Shown: piece by piece, positions 42,694-52,579 of the stretch
Numbering within the stretch: the first letter of the stretch is position 1
How the letters are laid out: every line of letters starts with the position of its first letter
Source: Janthinobacterium saanense
Lineage (GTDB): Bacteria; Pseudomonadota; Gammaproteobacteria; Burkholderiales; Burkholderiaceae_D
Reading direction: 5' to 3'
Assembly (NCBI RefSeq): GCF_014200675.1
Contig: NZ_JACHCI010000020.1
Location: 1 to 64,000 of the forward strand
DNA: 64,000 nt
Program-made: the position numbers and the translations under genes
Notes under the pieces: generated by a model
Database searches by the model: none
The model's input: the letters and a program-made list of their open reading frames with translations, nothing else
What the model was told of the DNA's origin: nothing

Positions 42694-45378
42694 CTATTGC
42701 CAGCCGAATTTGCGCAGGTAGATGCGTTTCATCACGGTCGTCAGCACGGTGTAGCAGACCAGGATGGCGACCAGCCACGGGAAGTAATTGAGTGGCAGGG
42801 CTTCGAGCTTGAAGTAGGTCGCAAACGATCCCATCGGCAGGAATACACCGACCGCCATGATGGCCGTGGTGGCCACCAGCAGGGGCACGGAAGCGATGCT
42901 TTCGATGAACGGCAGCTTGGGCGTGCGGATCAGGTGCACGATCAGGGTTTGCGTCAGCAGGCCGACCACGAACCAGCCGGATTGGAACAGGGTTTGTTTT
43001 TCCGGCGTATTGGCGTCAAACACGTACCACATCAGGGCAAAGGTGGTGATGTCGAAGATCGAGCTGATCGGGCCGAAGAAGACCATGAAGCGGCCGATGT
43101 CGCGCGGGTTCCAGCTCAGCGGCTGCTGGATCAGTTCCGGGTCGACATTGTCGAAAGGAATGGCGATCTGCGACACATCGTACAGCAGGTTTTGCACCAG
43201 CAAATGCAGCGGCAGCATCGGCAGGAACGGTAAAAAGGCGCTGGCCACCAGCACGGAAAACACGTTGCCGAAGTTCGAGCTGGCCGTCATGCGTATGTAT
43301 TTCAGCATATTGCTGAAGGTGCGGCGGCCTTCCAGCACGCCTTCTTCCAGCACCATCAAGCTCTTTTCCAGCAAGATGATGTCGGCTGCTTCCTTGGCGA
43401 TATCGACCGCGGAATCGACTGAAATGCCGATGTCGGCGGCGCGCAGGGCGGGCGCATCATTGATGCCGTCGCCCATGAAGCCGACGATATGGCCATTGCC
43501 GCGCAGCGCGCGCACCAGGCGTTCCTTGTGCAGCGGGCTGAGCTTGGCGAACACGGTATTGTCTTCTGCCGCCCTGGCCAGGGTGGCGTCATCCATGTCG
43601 TCCAGCTGCGGTCCCTGCAGCACGCCATGCACGGTCAGGCCCACTTCGCGGCAGATTTTCGCCGTCACCAGATGGTTGTCGCCGGTCAATACTTTCACGG
43701 TCACGCCATGTTCGGCCAGCGCGCGCAGGGCGGGCGCCGTCGATTCTTTCGGCGGATCGAGGAAGGCTACATAACCGATCAGTGTCAGCGCCGTTTCATC
43801 GGCCACGCCATACACGGTTTTGTGCGGCGGCACTTCCTTGACGGCCACGGCTACCACGCGCAGCCCTTCGGCATTCAGGCCTTGGGTGGTGGCCAGCACT
43901 TTTTCCAGCAGCGCATCGTCGAGCGGAATATTGCTCTGGCCCAGGCGCAGATGGCTGCAGGCGGCCAGGATTTCTTCCACCGCGCCCTTGCAGATCAGTT
44001 CATGGTGATCATTCTTTTCAGACACGACAACCGACATGCGGCGGCGCACGAAATCGAAGGGAATTTCATCGACCTTGACGTAATCGCGGGCCAGCTGCAT
44101 TTCCGTTTGCAGCTCGACATGGTCGAGCACGGCGCGGTCCAGCAGGTTTTTCAAGCCGGTCTGATAGTGGCTGTTCAGGTAGGCAAATTGCAGGACTTCA
44201 TCCGATGGCTGGCCGAACACGTCGGTATGGCGCTCCAGCACGATCTTGTCCTGTGTCAAGGTACCGGTTTTATCGGTGCACAGCACGTCCATCGCGCCAA
44301 AGTTCTGGATCGCGTCCAGGCGCTTGACGACGACTTTCTTTTTCGACAGTTTCACGGCGCCCTTGGCCAGGGTGCTGGTGACGATCATCGGCAGCATTTC
44401 CGGCGTCAGGCCGACCGCCACCGACAAGGCGAACAGGAATGCTTCCATCCAGTCGCCCTTGGTCCAGCCATTGATCAGGAAGACCAGCGGCGCCATCACC
44501 AGCGCAAAGCGGATCAGCAGCCAGCTGACGCTGTTGACGCCCGCTTCAAACGCGGTCGGCGTGCGCTCGGTGGCTGTCACGCGGGTGGCGATGGTGCCAA
44601 AATACGTGCGGTTGCCGGTTGCCAGCACCAGCGCCGTGGCGGCGCCCGAGATGACGTTGGTGCCCATGAACAGCAGATTGGCCATGTCCATCGGGTCTTT
44701 GCCATTGCCGTCGGCCAATTCGGCCATCTTTTCTACCGGCAAGGATTCGCCCGTCATCGCCGCCTGGCTGACGAACAAATCCTTGGCCGACAACAAGCGG
44801 CAATCGGCAGGGATCATGTCGCCGGCCGACAGCACGATGATGTCGCCTTGCACCAACTTGCGGATCGGCAATTCGATCTGCTGTCCGGCGCGCAGCACGG
44901 TGGCGGTGTTGCTGACCAGCGCTTTCAGGCGTTCGGCGGCGCGGTTCGAGCGGCCTTCCTGCACGAAGCGCAGCAAGGTCGACAGGATCACCATGGTGCC
45001 GATGACGATGGTCGCCTTCGGATCTTCCGTCAGGTAGGAAACGGTGGCCAGCACCGTCAGCAGCAGATTGAACGGGTTCTTGTAGCACAGCCACAGATGC
45101 TGGTACCAGGCCAGCGGCTTTTCGTGCTCCACCTCGTTCGGACCCGTTTGCGCGATCACGTCCAGCGCTTCGTCTTCGCTCAAACCGCTTTCACGCGTGT
45201 GCAATCGCTCCAGCGCCGCATGCAATTCTTCATGGGCGGCCAGCAATAACTGGCGCGCCAGATGATCGGGCACAGGGCGGGCGGTGCTGTTTTCAAGCGG
45301 CATGGCATGGCGGCGGAAATGGCCGGCCGTATGGCGCTTGCGCAGGAACGATTCGAACAAACGGGTGAAGAGATTCAT
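42694..45378 (-). CDS. mgtA: Magnesium-translocating P-type ATPase
   Basis: P3B-type ATPase of 894 aa (MgtA/MgtB about 900) that imports Mg2+ into the cytoplasm. The phosphorylation motif CTDKTGTLTQ has Asp369. The A-domain motif is MTGESLPVEK, GDGINDAPALRAADIGISVD is the hinge, and the MgtA-type C-terminal helices include FNMLKYIRMTASSNFGNVFSVL. The N-terminal HTAGHFRRHA... precedes the cation-ATPase N domain. The start at 45378 has AAAGGAAGAG upstream. The frame continues upstream without homology. Regulation by an M-box or mgtL-like leader is not evident in the upstream region. Confidence 0.93.
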   Translation of the reverse strand: MNLFTRLFESFLRKRHTAGHFRRHAMPLENSTARPVPDHLARQLLLAAHEELHAALERLHTRESGLSEDEALDVIAQTGPNEVEHEKPLAWYQHLWLCYKNPFNLLLTVLATVSYLTEDPKATIVIGTMVILSTLLRFVQEGRSNRAAERLKALVSNTATVLRAGQQIELPIRKLVQGDIIVLSAGDMIPADCRLLSAKDLFVSQAAMTGESLPVEKMAELADGNGKDPMDMANLLFMGTNVISGAATALVLATGNRTYFGTIATRVTATERTPTAFEAGVNSVSWLLIRFALVMAPLVFLINGWTKGDWMEAFLFALSVAVGLTPEMLPMIVTSTLAKGAVKLSKKKVVVKRLDAIQNFGAMDVLCTDKTGTLTQDKIVLERHTDVFGQPSDEVLQFAYLNSHYQTGLKNLLDRAVLDHVELQTEMQLARDYVKVDEIPFDFVRRRMSVVVSEKNDHHELICKGAVEEILAACSHLRLGQSNIPLDDALLEKVLATTQGLNAEGLRVVAVAVKEVPPHKTVYGVADETALTLIGYVAFLDPPKESTAPALRALAEHGVTVKVLTGDNHLVTAKICREVGLTVHGVLQGPQLDDMDDATLARAAEDNTVFAKLSPLHKERLVRALRGNGHIVGFMGDGINDAPALRAADIGISVDSAVDIAKEAADIILLEKSLMVLEEGVLEGRRTFSNMLKYIRMTASSNFGNVFSVLVASAFLPFLPMLPLHLLVQNLLYDVSQIAIPFDNVDPELIQQPLSWNPRDIGRFMVFFGPISSIFDITTFALMWYVFDANTPEKQTLFQSGWFVVGLLTQTLIVHLIRTPKLPFIESIASVPLLVATTAIMAVGVFLPMGSFATYFKLEALPLNYFPWLVAILVCYTVLTTVMKRIYLRKFGWQ

Positions 45379-45774
45379 GCTCTTCCTTTCACGACTAGGT
45401 GTTGGCGGGCGGCGCAGCCGCAGGCAAGACTTGCGTGCCACAAGCGTACCATGATGTGCATGATGCTTGCGGGCAATCCGGGTCAGTAGCCGGTCGCGAT
45501 CGGAAAGAAAAAGGGAAGAGGGGAGAAACGCACAGCCAGTTGGCCGCAAGAGACACCGCACCTTGCTCAGCAAGGCACGGAGGATGACAGATTCCGTGTT
45601 GCTTGCTGCTTAGCTGCCGATACCATCGCTGTTACGCGATCGACTACTGTCACTAGAACAAGTACCCACGAGGGACTCCGTAAATGAATAATGCCCGCAT
45701 CATATTGATGAGCTTAAAAGGTGTCAACTGAAGAAATCTTAGATTTCCAAACTGTAATGTTGCGGTGCGGATTT
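45379..45774. other. Intergenic region upstream of mgtA
   Basis: About 396 bp lie between mgtA and the end of the TetR gene, both on the minus strand. It contains a small palindrome, CCTTGCT-C-AGCAAGG (45562-45576), and a pyrimidine-rich minus-strand stretch near 45500-45530. It must carry the mgtA promoter, but no clear -35/-10 pair was recognised, and no magnesium riboswitch (M-box) pattern. Nothing in it looks like a real gene. Confidence 0.5.
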
Positions 45775-46383
45775 TTATGCTTGTTGCTGCGCCGCCGTCG
45801 CCAGCGAATCGGACAAAATCTGCCACAGCGCAGCATGACGTTGCTGCAAGGCGGCGCCATCGGCGTAGATCAATTCCACCTGCATGCTGTCTATGATGCC
45901 GAGGTAAGCTTGCACATACAGCGCCAGGCGCGGCTGGGTCAGCCACGGTGCGGCGTGGACCAGGCTGGCCGCGTAATGGCGCTCCAGTTGGTCGAGCAGG
46001 GCGCGGTAAGCGCCAGTGATGTGATCACGCAACACTTGTGGCGGCAAATAGACCGTGCGCAGCAGAAAACGCGCATGCGGCGACTGGCCATAGCGCTGCG
46101 CCATGCGGTCGCAATACAGGGCGCCAGCCTGCTGTGGCACTTGTTGTAGCGCAGCTTCGTCATCGAAACATTGCTGCATGAAGCTGTGTTCTTCCAGCAA
46201 GGCATCGGCAAATACGGCCAGGAATAAATCATCCTTGCTATCGAAGTGGGAATACAGCGAAGCCTTGCGCATGCCGGCCAGTTCGGCGATATCACTGAGG
46301 GACGAACCGTCATAGCCATGTTCGGAGAAATGTCCGACGGCCACGGCACAGATTCTATCGGCCGAAGCCGAGCGTTTCTTCAT
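45775..46383 (-). CDS. TetR/AcrR-family regulator
   Basis: Regulator of 202 aa. The N-terminal helix-turn-helix is at about 8-55 (ADRICAVAVGHFSEHGYDGSSLSDIAELAGMRKASLYSHFDSKDDLFLAVF), followed by an all-helical ligand domain. The start at 46383 fits the domain. It is divergent from a 52-residue membrane protein whose promoter carries a TACCG/CGGTA operator of the kind TetR-family repressors bind. It most likely represses that gene. The ligand is unknown. Confidence 0.88.
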   Translation of the reverse strand: MKKRSASADRICAVAVGHFSEHGYDGSSLSDIAELAGMRKASLYSHFDSKDDLFLAVFADALLEEHSFMQQCFDDEAALQQVPQQAGALYCDRMAQRYGQSPHARFLLRTVYLPPQVLRDHITGAYRALLDQLERHYAASLVHAAPWLTQPRLALYVQAYLGIIDSMQVELIYADGAALQQRHAALWQILSDSLATAAQQQA

Positions 46384-46529
46384 GGTGGAAAGAATTCTTT
46401 GAAAGTGAAGGCACGATGCCGGCCACGACAGTGCGCTGCCAGGCTGATGCATGACTGCATATAAGCAGCGTTTGCCATCATACCAGCAGATGGCAAACCG
46501 TCAAGCAGAGCGACCTTGATGCAGGCGTG

Positions 46530-46578
46530 CTGCAATTTATGCATTTTTGGGTTACACTTACTTCCTACCGGTCGGTAG
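46530..46578 (+). promoter_or_regulatory. Promoter with TetR-type operator for the 52-aa membrane protein
   Basis: CTGCAA (46530-46535) and TACACT (46553-46558) are 17 bp apart. The operator CTACCGGTCGGTAG (46565-46578) is a perfect dyad centred just after the predicted transcription start, so a bound repressor would block initiation. TACCG-N2-CGGTA is a common TetR/AcrR-family site. Confidence 0.65.
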
Positions 46579-46616
46579 TCGATCGGCTTGTTGACGACGA
46601 TAGATAAGGAGCTTGT

Positions 46617-46775
46617 ATGGTGCCATTAGGAATTTCACTGTTCGGTATCGGCCTGGCGCTGCTGTTCGCCGCCTGGAGCGCCAAACGCGCACGCTGCGAA
46701 CGCCGCGACGTAGTCTGCCTGAGCATCGCCGCCGGCGCCATGGCCTTGCCAGGAGCGGCTTTGCTGGCGCTGTAA
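46617..46775 (+). CDS. Small 52-aa two-helix membrane protein
   Basis: Begins MVPLGISLFGIGLALLFAAW (first helix), then a basic loop SAKRARCERRDVVC and a second helix LSIAAGAMALPGAALLAL. AAGGAG at 46606-46611 is 5 nt before the ATG, a strong ribosome site, and a terminator follows at 46798. The promoter has a TetR-type operator and the TetR gene is divergent, so this is a real regulated gene. No family is recognised. By size and form it could be a small regulator of a transporter, a toxin-like peptide or an envelope-stress protein; none is shown. Confidence 0.7.
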   Translation: MVPLGISLFGIGLALLFAAWSAKRARCERRDVVCLSIAAGAMALPGAALLAL

Positions 46776-46797
46776 AAGAGTAACTGTACGAACATAA

Positions 46798-46830
46798 AAA
46801 AACGGCAGGCCTGAATGGCCTGCCGTTTTT
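46798..46830. terminator. Bidirectional Rho-independent terminator
   Basis: The perfect 14-bp stem pairs 46798-46811 (AAAAACGGCAGGCC) with 46817-46830 (GGCCTGCCGTTTTT) around TGAAT, so each strand ends in a T-run. It serves the small membrane protein gene on the plus strand and gcvP on the minus strand. Confidence 0.92.
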
Positions 46831-46865
46831 GTTTTCAGCGCTCACTCCCGGCTTGCGCCGGGTGC

Positions 46866-49766
46866 TTATTCTTCCTCGTAAGAACTGATGGGCGCGCAGC
46901 CGCAGAACAGATTGCGGTCGCCATACACATTATCCGCGCGGCCGACTGGTGGCCAGTATTTGCGCTGGCGCAAGGAGGCGACTGGGTAGGCCGCCACTTC
47001 GCGGCTGTATTTGCGTTCCCAGTTGTCCGACAGCAATACCTGCGCCGTGTGCGGTGCGTTCCTCAAAGGATTGTCGTCATGGTCGAATTCGCCGCTGGCA
47101 ACCTTGGCGATTTCGCCGCGGATGGCGATCATGGCGTCGATGAAACGGTCGATCTCCACTTTCGATTCGCTTTCCGTCGGCTCGATCATCAGGGTGCCTG
47201 GTACCGGGAAGCTCATGGTTGGCGCATGGAAACCGAAGTCCATCAGGCGCTTGGCCACGTCTTCGTTGCTGATGCCGGTAGCATCCGTGATCGGGCGCAG
47301 GTCCAGGATGCACTCGTGCGCAACCAGGCCGTCGTGGCCCGAGTACAGCACCGGGTAGTGCGGCGACAGGCGGCGCGCGATGTAGTTCGCTGCCAGGATG
47401 GCTGTTTCGGTGGCGGCCGTCAAACCTTCTGCGCCCATCATGGCGATATACATCCACGAGATCGGCAAGATGCTGGCCGAACCGAATGGTGCGGCGCTGA
47501 CTGCGCCGATACCCGCCGCATCGCGTTGATAACCGCTCGAGCGCTGGTTCGGCAGGAATTTTGCCAGGTGGGCGCCCACGCCGATCGGGCCGACGCCTGG
47601 GCCGCCACCGCCGTGCGGGATGCAAAAGGTTTTGTGCAGGTTCAGATGCGATACGTCGCCGCCAAACGAGCCAGGCGCCGCCACGCCGACCAGCGCGTTC
47701 ATGTTGGCGCCGTCGATATACACCTGGCCGCCGTGCGCGTGGATGATTTCGCACAGTTCCTGGATGCCTTCTTCAAACACGCCATGGGTCGATGGGTAGG
47801 TGACCATCACGCACGCCAGGTTGGCGCTGTGTTTTTCAGCTTTCGCTTTCAAGTCGGCCAGGTCCACGTTGCCGTTGGCGTCGCAGCTGGTCACAACCAC
47901 TTGCATGCCGACCATATTGGCCGAGGCAGGGTTGGTGCCGTGTGCCGAAGAGGGGATCAGGCAGATGTTGCGGTGGCCTTCGCCGCGCGATTCATGGTAA
48001 GCCTTGATCACCAGCAGGCCCGCGTATTCGCCTTGCGAACCGGCGTTAGGCTGCAGCGAGACGGCGGCGTAGCCGGTCAGCGCGCACAGCATTTCTTCCA
48101 GCTGCGAGATCATTTCGCGGTAACCCACGGTTTGCGCATCGGGCGCGAACGGGTGGATGTTCGAAAATTCCGGCCAGGTCACGGGGATCATTTCCGAGGT
48201 GGCGTTCAGCTTCATGGTGCACGAACCGAGCGGTATCATGGTGCGGTCCAGCGCCAGGTCCTTGTCGGCCAGGCTGCGCAGGTAGCGCAGCATTTCGTGT
48301 TCGGAATGGTAGCTATTGAAGACCGGGTGGGTCAGGTAAACGCTGCTGCGGGCCAGTTGCGGCGGCAGCGCGCTGGTGACGGCCGCTTCAATGGCGTCCA
48401 GTTCTGGTGCGGCAGGCGCATTGGCCACGCCGTCGGCAAACACATTCCACAGCAGCGCGATATCGTCGCGGGTGGTGGTTTCGTCCAGCGACAGGCCGAC
48501 GTGGGTGCTGTCGACCTTGCGCAGGTTGACGCCATGTTTCAGGGCCGCGCGATGCAGTTTGTCTGCATCGGCAACCTGGATCGTCAGGGTGTCGAAGTAG
48601 CTCGCGTTGGCAACCGTGTAGCCCAGGGTTTTCAGGTTGGCCGCCAGCACGCCGGTGTAGCGGTGCACGCGCTGGGCGATCTGCAGCAGGCCGGCAGGGC
48701 CGTGGTAGACGGCGTACATCGAAGCCATCACGGCCAGCAGCACTTGCGCCGTGCAAATGTTCGAGGTGGCTTTTTCGCGGCGGATATGCTGTTCGCGCGT
48801 TTGCAGGGCCAGGCGATACGCCTTGTTGCCTTGTGCATCGACGGTCACGCCGACCAGGCGGCCCGACATATTGCGCTTGAATTCATCGCGGGTAGACAAA
48901 TAGCCTGCGTGCGGGCCGCCGAAACCGAGCGGCACGCCGAAGCGCTGGCTGTTACCGACCACCACGTCCGCGCCCCATTCGCCTGGTGGCGTGAGCATGG
49001 TCAGGGCCAGCAGGTCGGCGGCGACGATGACCATGGCGCCATTGGCATGCAGTTTTTCCACGCCGGCGCGGTAGTCGCGTACGACACCGTTCACGCCCGG
49101 GTATTGCAGCAGCACGCCGAAGCAGCTGTCCAGCGCTTCGATTTCGGCCGGGTCGAAAGTGCGCACCTCGATACCGATCGGCTGGGCGCGCGTTTGCACC
49201 ACTTCCAGGGTTTGCGGCAGCACGTCATTGGCGACATACAATACGTTCGATTTCGACTTGCCCACGCGCTGGATCAGGGTCATCGCTTCGGCGGCGGCCG
49301 TGCCTTCGTCCAGCATCGAGGCATTCGCGATGCCCATGCCGGTCAGGTCGGTGATCACTTGCTGGAAGTTCAAAATCGCTTCCAGGCGGCCTTGCGAAAT
49401 CTCAGGCTGGTAAGGCGTGTAGGCCGTGTACCAGGCCGGGTTTTCAAAGATGTTGCGTAACACCACGCCAGGCGTGAAGGTGTTGTAGTAGCCCTGGCCG
49501 ATCAGGGACTTCAAGACCTGGTTCTTGCCGGCGATGGCTTTCAGGCGCGACAGGGCTTCCTGTTCCGGCATCGGCTGCGAGTAGGCGCCCAGGGGCAGGG
49601 CGCCCTTGTTGCGGATGTTGGCGGGAACCAGGGCGTCGATCAGGGCGGCGCGCGAGGCGTAGCCGAGGGTGGACAGCATGGCTTCCTGTTCGGCGGCGGA
49701 AGGGCCGATGTGGCGGGCGATGAAAGCATCGCGTGCTTCGAGTTGGGTCAGGCTGGTGCGGGTCAT
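46866..49766 (-). CDS. gcvP: Glycine dehydrogenase (decarboxylating), P-protein
   Basis: PLP enzyme of 966 aa (E. coli 957), the P-protein of the glycine cleavage system. It decarboxylates glycine and loads the aminomethyl group on Gcv[18 protein letters not shown] at about 20-36 opens the family, EAMTL and GVNGVVRDY lie in the N-half, and [24 protein letters not shown] carries the PLP Lys. [14 protein letters not shown] and [17 protein letters not shown] are also conserved. Last gene of gcvT-gcvH-gcvP, 126 bp after gcvH, with the glycine riboswitch controlling all three. Confidence 0.96.
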   Translation of the reverse strand: MTRTSLTQLEARDAFIARHIGPSAAEQEAMLSTLGYASRAALIDALVPANIRNKGALPLGAYSQPMPEQEALSRLKAIAGKNQVLKSLIGQGYYNTFTPGVVLRNIFENPAWYTAYTPYQPEISQGRLEAILNFQQVITDLTGMGIANASMLDEGTAAAEAMTLIQRVGKSKSNVLYVANDVLPQTLEVVQTRAQPIGIEVRTFDPAEIEALDSCFGVLLQYPGVNGVVRDYRAGVEKLHANGAMVIVAADLLALTMLTPPGEWGADVVVGNSQRFGVPLGFGGPHAGYLSTRDEFKRNMSGRLVGVTVDAQGNKAYRLALQTREQHIRREKATSNICTAQVLLAVMASMYAVYHGPAGLLQIAQRVHRYTGVLAANLKTLGYTVANASYFDTLTIQVADADKLHRAALKHGVNLRKVDSTHVGLSLDETTTRDDIALLWNVFADGVANAPAAPELDAIEAAVTSALPPQLARSSVYLTHPVFNSYHSEHEMLRYLRSLADKDLALDRTMIPLGSCTMKLNATSEMIPVTWPEFSNIHPFAPDAQTVGYREMISQLEEMLCALTGYAAVSLQPNAGSQGEYAGLLVIKAYHESRGEGHRNICLIPSSAHGTNPASANMVGMQVVVTSCDANGNVDLADLKAKAEKHSANLACVMVTYPSTHGVFEEGIQELCEIIHAHGGQVYIDGANMNALVGVAAPGSFGGDVSHLNLHKTFCIPHGGGGPGVGPIGVGAHLAKFLPNQRSSGYQRDAAGIGAVSAAPFGSASILPISWMYIAMMGAEGLTAATETAILAANYIARRLSPHYPVLYSGHDGLVAHECILDLRPITDATGISNEDVAKRLMDFGFHAPTMSFPVPGTLMIEPTESESKVEIDRFIDAMIAIRGEIAKVASGEFDHDDNPLRNAPHTAQVLLSDNWERKYSREVAAYPVASLRQRKYWPPVGRADNVYGDRNLFCGCAPISSYEEE

Positions 49767-49892
49767 GATATAGAGGCCAAAAAAGACTGAAAAACCGGGA
49801 TGCGGCGCGCGGGCGCGGCGGCGAGTGTGTCAATAAGAGACAGCAAAAATAAATGCAAACGGGCCGCAAACGCGGCCCGCTGGTCATTGCGA

Positions 49893-50273
49893 TTACTCGC
49901 CGGTGGTAGCGCCATAGGCGGCAGCGTCAAGCAAGCCGTCCAGGGCCGACACGTCGGCTGGCTTGATCTTGAACAGCCAGTTGGCGTAGGCGTCGGTGTT
50001 GATCGCTTCTGGCGAATTGACGACATCGTCGTTGACTGCCACGACTTCGCCAGCGAGTGGCGCGTAGATGTCGCTGGCTGCCTTGACCGATTCAACTACC
50101 GCTGCGTCGTCGCCGGCGCCATAGCTGTTGCCGACGGTAGGCAGTTCAACGAACACGATATCGCCCAGGGCGTCCTGCGCGTATTCGGTGATGCCGACGG
50201 TGATCGTGCCGTCTGCTTCGAGGCGTACCCATTCGTGGGAAGCGGTGTACTTCAGGTCTGCAGGAATGTTCAT
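49893..50273 (-). CDS. gcvH: Glycine cleavage system H protein
   Basis: Lipoyl carrier of 126 aa. The lipoylated lysine is K64 in [18 protein letters not shown]10-T-A-S-H-E-W-V and [19 protein letters not shown] are family segments, and the C-terminus [22 protein letters not shown] is typical. It shuttles the aminomethyl arm between GcvP, GcvT and lipoamide dehydrogenase. Confidence 0.96.
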   Translation of the reverse strand: MNIPADLKYTASHEWVRLEADGTITVGITEYAQDALGDIVFVELPTVGNSYGAGDDAAVVESVKAASDIYAPLAGEVVAVNDDVVNSPEAINTDAYANWLFKIKPADVSALDGLLDAAAYGATTGE

Positions 50274-50344
50274 GTGATGCTCCAGAGGGTAAGTGTTCGT
50301 TATTGATTATGTTTGTTCGGTCTTGCGGGCGGCTCTATAAAACC

Positions 50345-51466
50345 TTACGCAGCCAGGATTTTACCGTTACGCACGAAAGGCAGCTTGACGACGGAGGCGG
50401 CCAGTTGCTTGCCGCGGATTTCCACGTGCACCGTGTCGCCCACGTTCACGCCGTTCGGCACGCGCGCCAGGGCAATCGCTTCCTGCATGGTCGGGCTGAA
50501 GGTGCCGCTGGTGATTTCACCGGCCGCTTCGGTGCCGGCCACGATGACTTTCTGGTGGGCGCGCAGCACGCCGCCTTTTTCACGCAGGATCAGGCCGACG
50601 AATTGCGCATTCTGGCCTTTTGCCAGCAGGGCCGCCTTGCCGATGAAGTCGCGCTCGCTGACCAGGTCGATGGTCCATGCCAGGCCGGCGTCGAGCGGGT
50701 TGACCGTTTCATCCATGTCCTGGCCGTACAGATTCATGCCCGCTTCCAGGCGCAGGGTGTCGCGCGCGCCCAGGCCGGCAGGTTTTACGCCGGCTGCAGC
50801 CAAGGCATTCCACAGTGCTTCGACTTGCGTCGCCGCGACGCCGATTTCAAAACCGTCTTCGCCCGTGTAGCCGGTACGCGCCAGCATCACTTCGCCAAAT
50901 GGCGTGTCCTTGACGATCACCACGTTGAAAGGCTTGATGGCTTCTGAAGCGGCCTGGGTGGTCGGCAGCACTTGCCATACCTTGGCGCGCGCGTTCGGGC
51001 CCTGCACGGCGACCAGGGCCATCGGCTCGTTTGCGTTGCGGCGTTCGGTAATCGTCAGGCCGCTGTTGGTGGCGGTGTTCTGTTGCTGCATCCACGCCAC
51101 GTCTTTTTCGGCGGTGCCGGCGTTGACCACCAGGCGGAACCAGTTTTCGCTGAAGAAGTAGACGATCAGGTCATCGATGACAGTGCCTTCGGCATTGAGC
51201 ATGCACGAATACAGCGCCTTGCCCGGCACTTGCAGCTTGTCGACGTTATTGGCCAGCAGGCCGCGCAAGAAGGCGCGCACATTCGGGCCTTCGATATCGA
51301 CCACGCACATATGCGACACGTCGAACATGCCGGCGTCGCCGCGCACGGCGTTATGCTCTTCGATTTGCGAACCGTAGTTGACCGGCATGTCCCAACCGCC
51401 GAAATCTACCATGCGGGCACCTGATGCACGGTGGGCGTTATTGAGTGGGGTCGCTTTGAGCGTCAT
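50345..51466 (-). CDS. gcvT: Aminomethyltransferase, T-protein
   Basis: T-protein of 373 aa (E. coli 364) that moves the one-carbon unit to tetrahydrofolate and releases ammonia. Conserved parts include [35 protein letters not shown] at the N-terminus, [37 protein letters not shown] and [21 protein letters not shown] 51466 has GAGGA about 4-8 nt upstream. The frame is open further upstream only because it runs through the riboswitch. First gene of the gcv operon. Confidence 0.96.
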   Translation of the reverse strand: MTLKATPLNNAHRASGARMVDFGGWDMPVNYGSQIEEHNAVRGDAGMFDVSHMCVVDIEGPNVRAFLRGLLANNVDKLQVPGKALYSCMLNAEGTVIDDLIVYFFSENWFRLVVNAGTAEKDVAWMQQQNTATNSGLTITERRNANEPMALVAVQGPNARAKVWQVLPTTQAASEAIKPFNVVIVKDTPFGEVMLARTGYTGEDGFEIGVAATQVEALWNALAAAGVKPAGLGARDTLRLEAGMNLYGQDMDETVNPLDAGLAWTIDLVSERDFIGKAALLAKGQNAQFVGLILREKGGVLRAHQKVIVAGTEAAGEITSGTFSPTMQEAIALARVPNGVNVGDTVHVEIRGKQLAASVVKLPFVRNGKILAA

Positions 51467-51547
51467 TGTATCCTCGGGACGAAGGTGTAAGGGATGAAAA
51501 CAGAACACGCAAGAAAGCCGCCAACGCGTTTCTCCATGGCATTCACT

Positions 51548-51760
51548 CACCCCCCTGTCCTTTGTACCTGAGAGATTACGGGGGCTAGCCCCGTGCGCCC
51601 CTTCGGTGGGCCGCCGGCGTTTCGCCGCGGCCGCTCTCCAGAGTTGAATCAAAACCTATTGTCAAAGCAACAGTTTGAACTCGCCTGATCGGTCCTTTTG
51701 CCTGAGAGTTTTTGGGTAGTGCCCCTTCGGCGGCAACGCTGGATTGCCCTCTCCCGATCA
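51548..51760 (-). ncRNA. Tandem glycine riboswitch upstream of gcvT
   Basis: On the minus strand the first aptamer (51687-51759) runs GATCGGGAGAG...GCCGAAGGGGCA...CTCTCAGGCAAAAGGACCGATC, with closing arms GATCGG/CCGATC. The second (51548-51645) has CTCTGGAGAG...ACCGAAGGGGCG...CTCTCAGGTACAAAGGAC. Both have the glycine-aptamer blocks in order, joined by a 41-nt AT-rich linker. Glycine binding should turn on the gcv operon. About 80 nt separate it from the gcvT start. Confidence 0.95.
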
Positions 51761-51769
51761 AGTGTGTGG

Positions 51770-51798
51770 AATATATGCCAGCAGGGGTGTTCTGTCAA
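51770..51798 (-). promoter_or_regulatory. Sigma-70 promoter of the gcvTHP operon
   Basis: On the minus strand a perfect TTGACA (51793-51798) is followed by exactly 17 bp and TATATT (51770-51775). Transcription would start near 51763, right at the 5' edge of the glycine riboswitch. Confidence 0.85.
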
Positions 51799-51946
51799 TC
51801 TGAAACGGCTTTCCAGAATGCACCAAAACAGGGCAGCAGCACGCATGTTTCATGGCTAGCCGGCTGTTGCATTCATGCCGCGCCGTGCGCGCCCTGCGGC
51901 AGAAATTTGCTATGATGAATCAGCGCTTCATTTGCGAGTTTCTGCC

Positions 51947-52507
51947 ATGAACGATACGCATAGCAATACCGATCATCACGCCTATTTCACGCTGTCTGGC
52001 GACGTCAACAGCGATATGGTCAGGCGCGTCTTCAACGCGGTCTCTGACATGACCGAAGACAAGATCGCCACCGCCCACGTACTGATACAGTCGAACGGCG
52101 GTTATGTCAGCGACGGCATCTGTCTGTACAACTTCCTCAGCAAGCTGCCGATCGAGCTGGTCACGTATAACGGCGGCGCCGTGGCATCGATCGCCGTGAC
52201 CTTGTTTCTTGCCGGGCGGCATCGTTGTGCCAGCGACACGGCCCGTTTCATGGTGCATAAATCGCACGCCACTGCTTCGCCCGGTGCGCGGCCCGATGCG
52301 CTCAGCATCATCGTCGAAGGCTTGCGGGCTGACGATTTGCGCACCGAGCGCATCCTGCGCAGCCATGTGACCCTGGATGAAGAGCATTGGCGCGTGCATG
52401 CCTATTCCGACCTGCATCTGACGGCGGAACAGGCTCTGGAAGTGGGCTTGATCGACGCCATCCGCGATTTCGCGCCGCCCAAGGGCAAGCGCCTGACCAA
52501 TATCTAA
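51947..52507 (+). CDS. ClpP-like serine protease, stand-alone
   Basis: ClpP-fold protein of 186 aa, shorter than ClpP (about 207). The nucleophile Ser81 is in YNGGAVASIAVTLFLAGRHRCA, His104 is in ARFMVHKSHA, and a likely acid lies in YSDLHLTAEQALEVGLIDAI. The N-terminal YFTLSGDVNSDMVRRVFNAVSDM and LIQSNGGYVSDGICLYNFL match ClpP/SppA-type crotonase folds. No clpX is next to it, and the real clpP-clpX locus is expected elsewhere. It may be a specialised peptidase. Start ATG 51947 (NDTHSNTDHHAYF) lacks a strong site. Confidence 0.8.
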   Translation: MNDTHSNTDHHAYFTLSGDVNSDMVRRVFNAVSDMTEDKIATAHVLIQSNGGYVSDGICLYNFLSKLPIELVTYNGGAVASIAVTLFLAGRHRCASDTARFMVHKSHATASPGARPDALSIIVEGLRADDLRTERILRSHVTLDEEHWRVHAYSDLHLTAEQALEVGLIDAIRDFAPPKGKRLTNI

Positions 52508-52520
52508 TTTCCCAAATAAA

Positions 52521-52560
52521 ACAGGGCTGGCCGCCCCATGAGTGGTGCGGCCAGCCCTGT
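52521..52560. terminator. Hairpin terminator between convergent genes
   Basis: The perfect 14-bp stem pairs 52521-52534 (ACAGGGCTGGCCGC) with 52547-52560 (GCGGCCAGCCCTGT) around 12 nt. On the minus strand it is followed by TTTTATTT, so it ends the small hydrophilic gene; for the ClpP-like gene it has only a weak T/G tail. Confidence 0.8.
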
Positions 52561-52579
52561 TGTGCTAAGGGCAAAGGCG

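Noticed and set aside
43489..45249. Long plus-strand open frame opposite mgtA
   Set aside because: Antisense to a textbook P-type ATPase; His/Gln-rich composition and no motifs.
45379..45774. Magnesium riboswitch (M-box) or mgtL-type leader before mgtA
   Set aside because: None of the conserved M-box blocks were recognised and no proline-rich leader peptide is evident.
46815..49460. 881-codon plus-strand open frame opposite gcvP
   Set aside because: Antisense artefact of GC-rich third positions; gcvP is fully conserved on the other strand.
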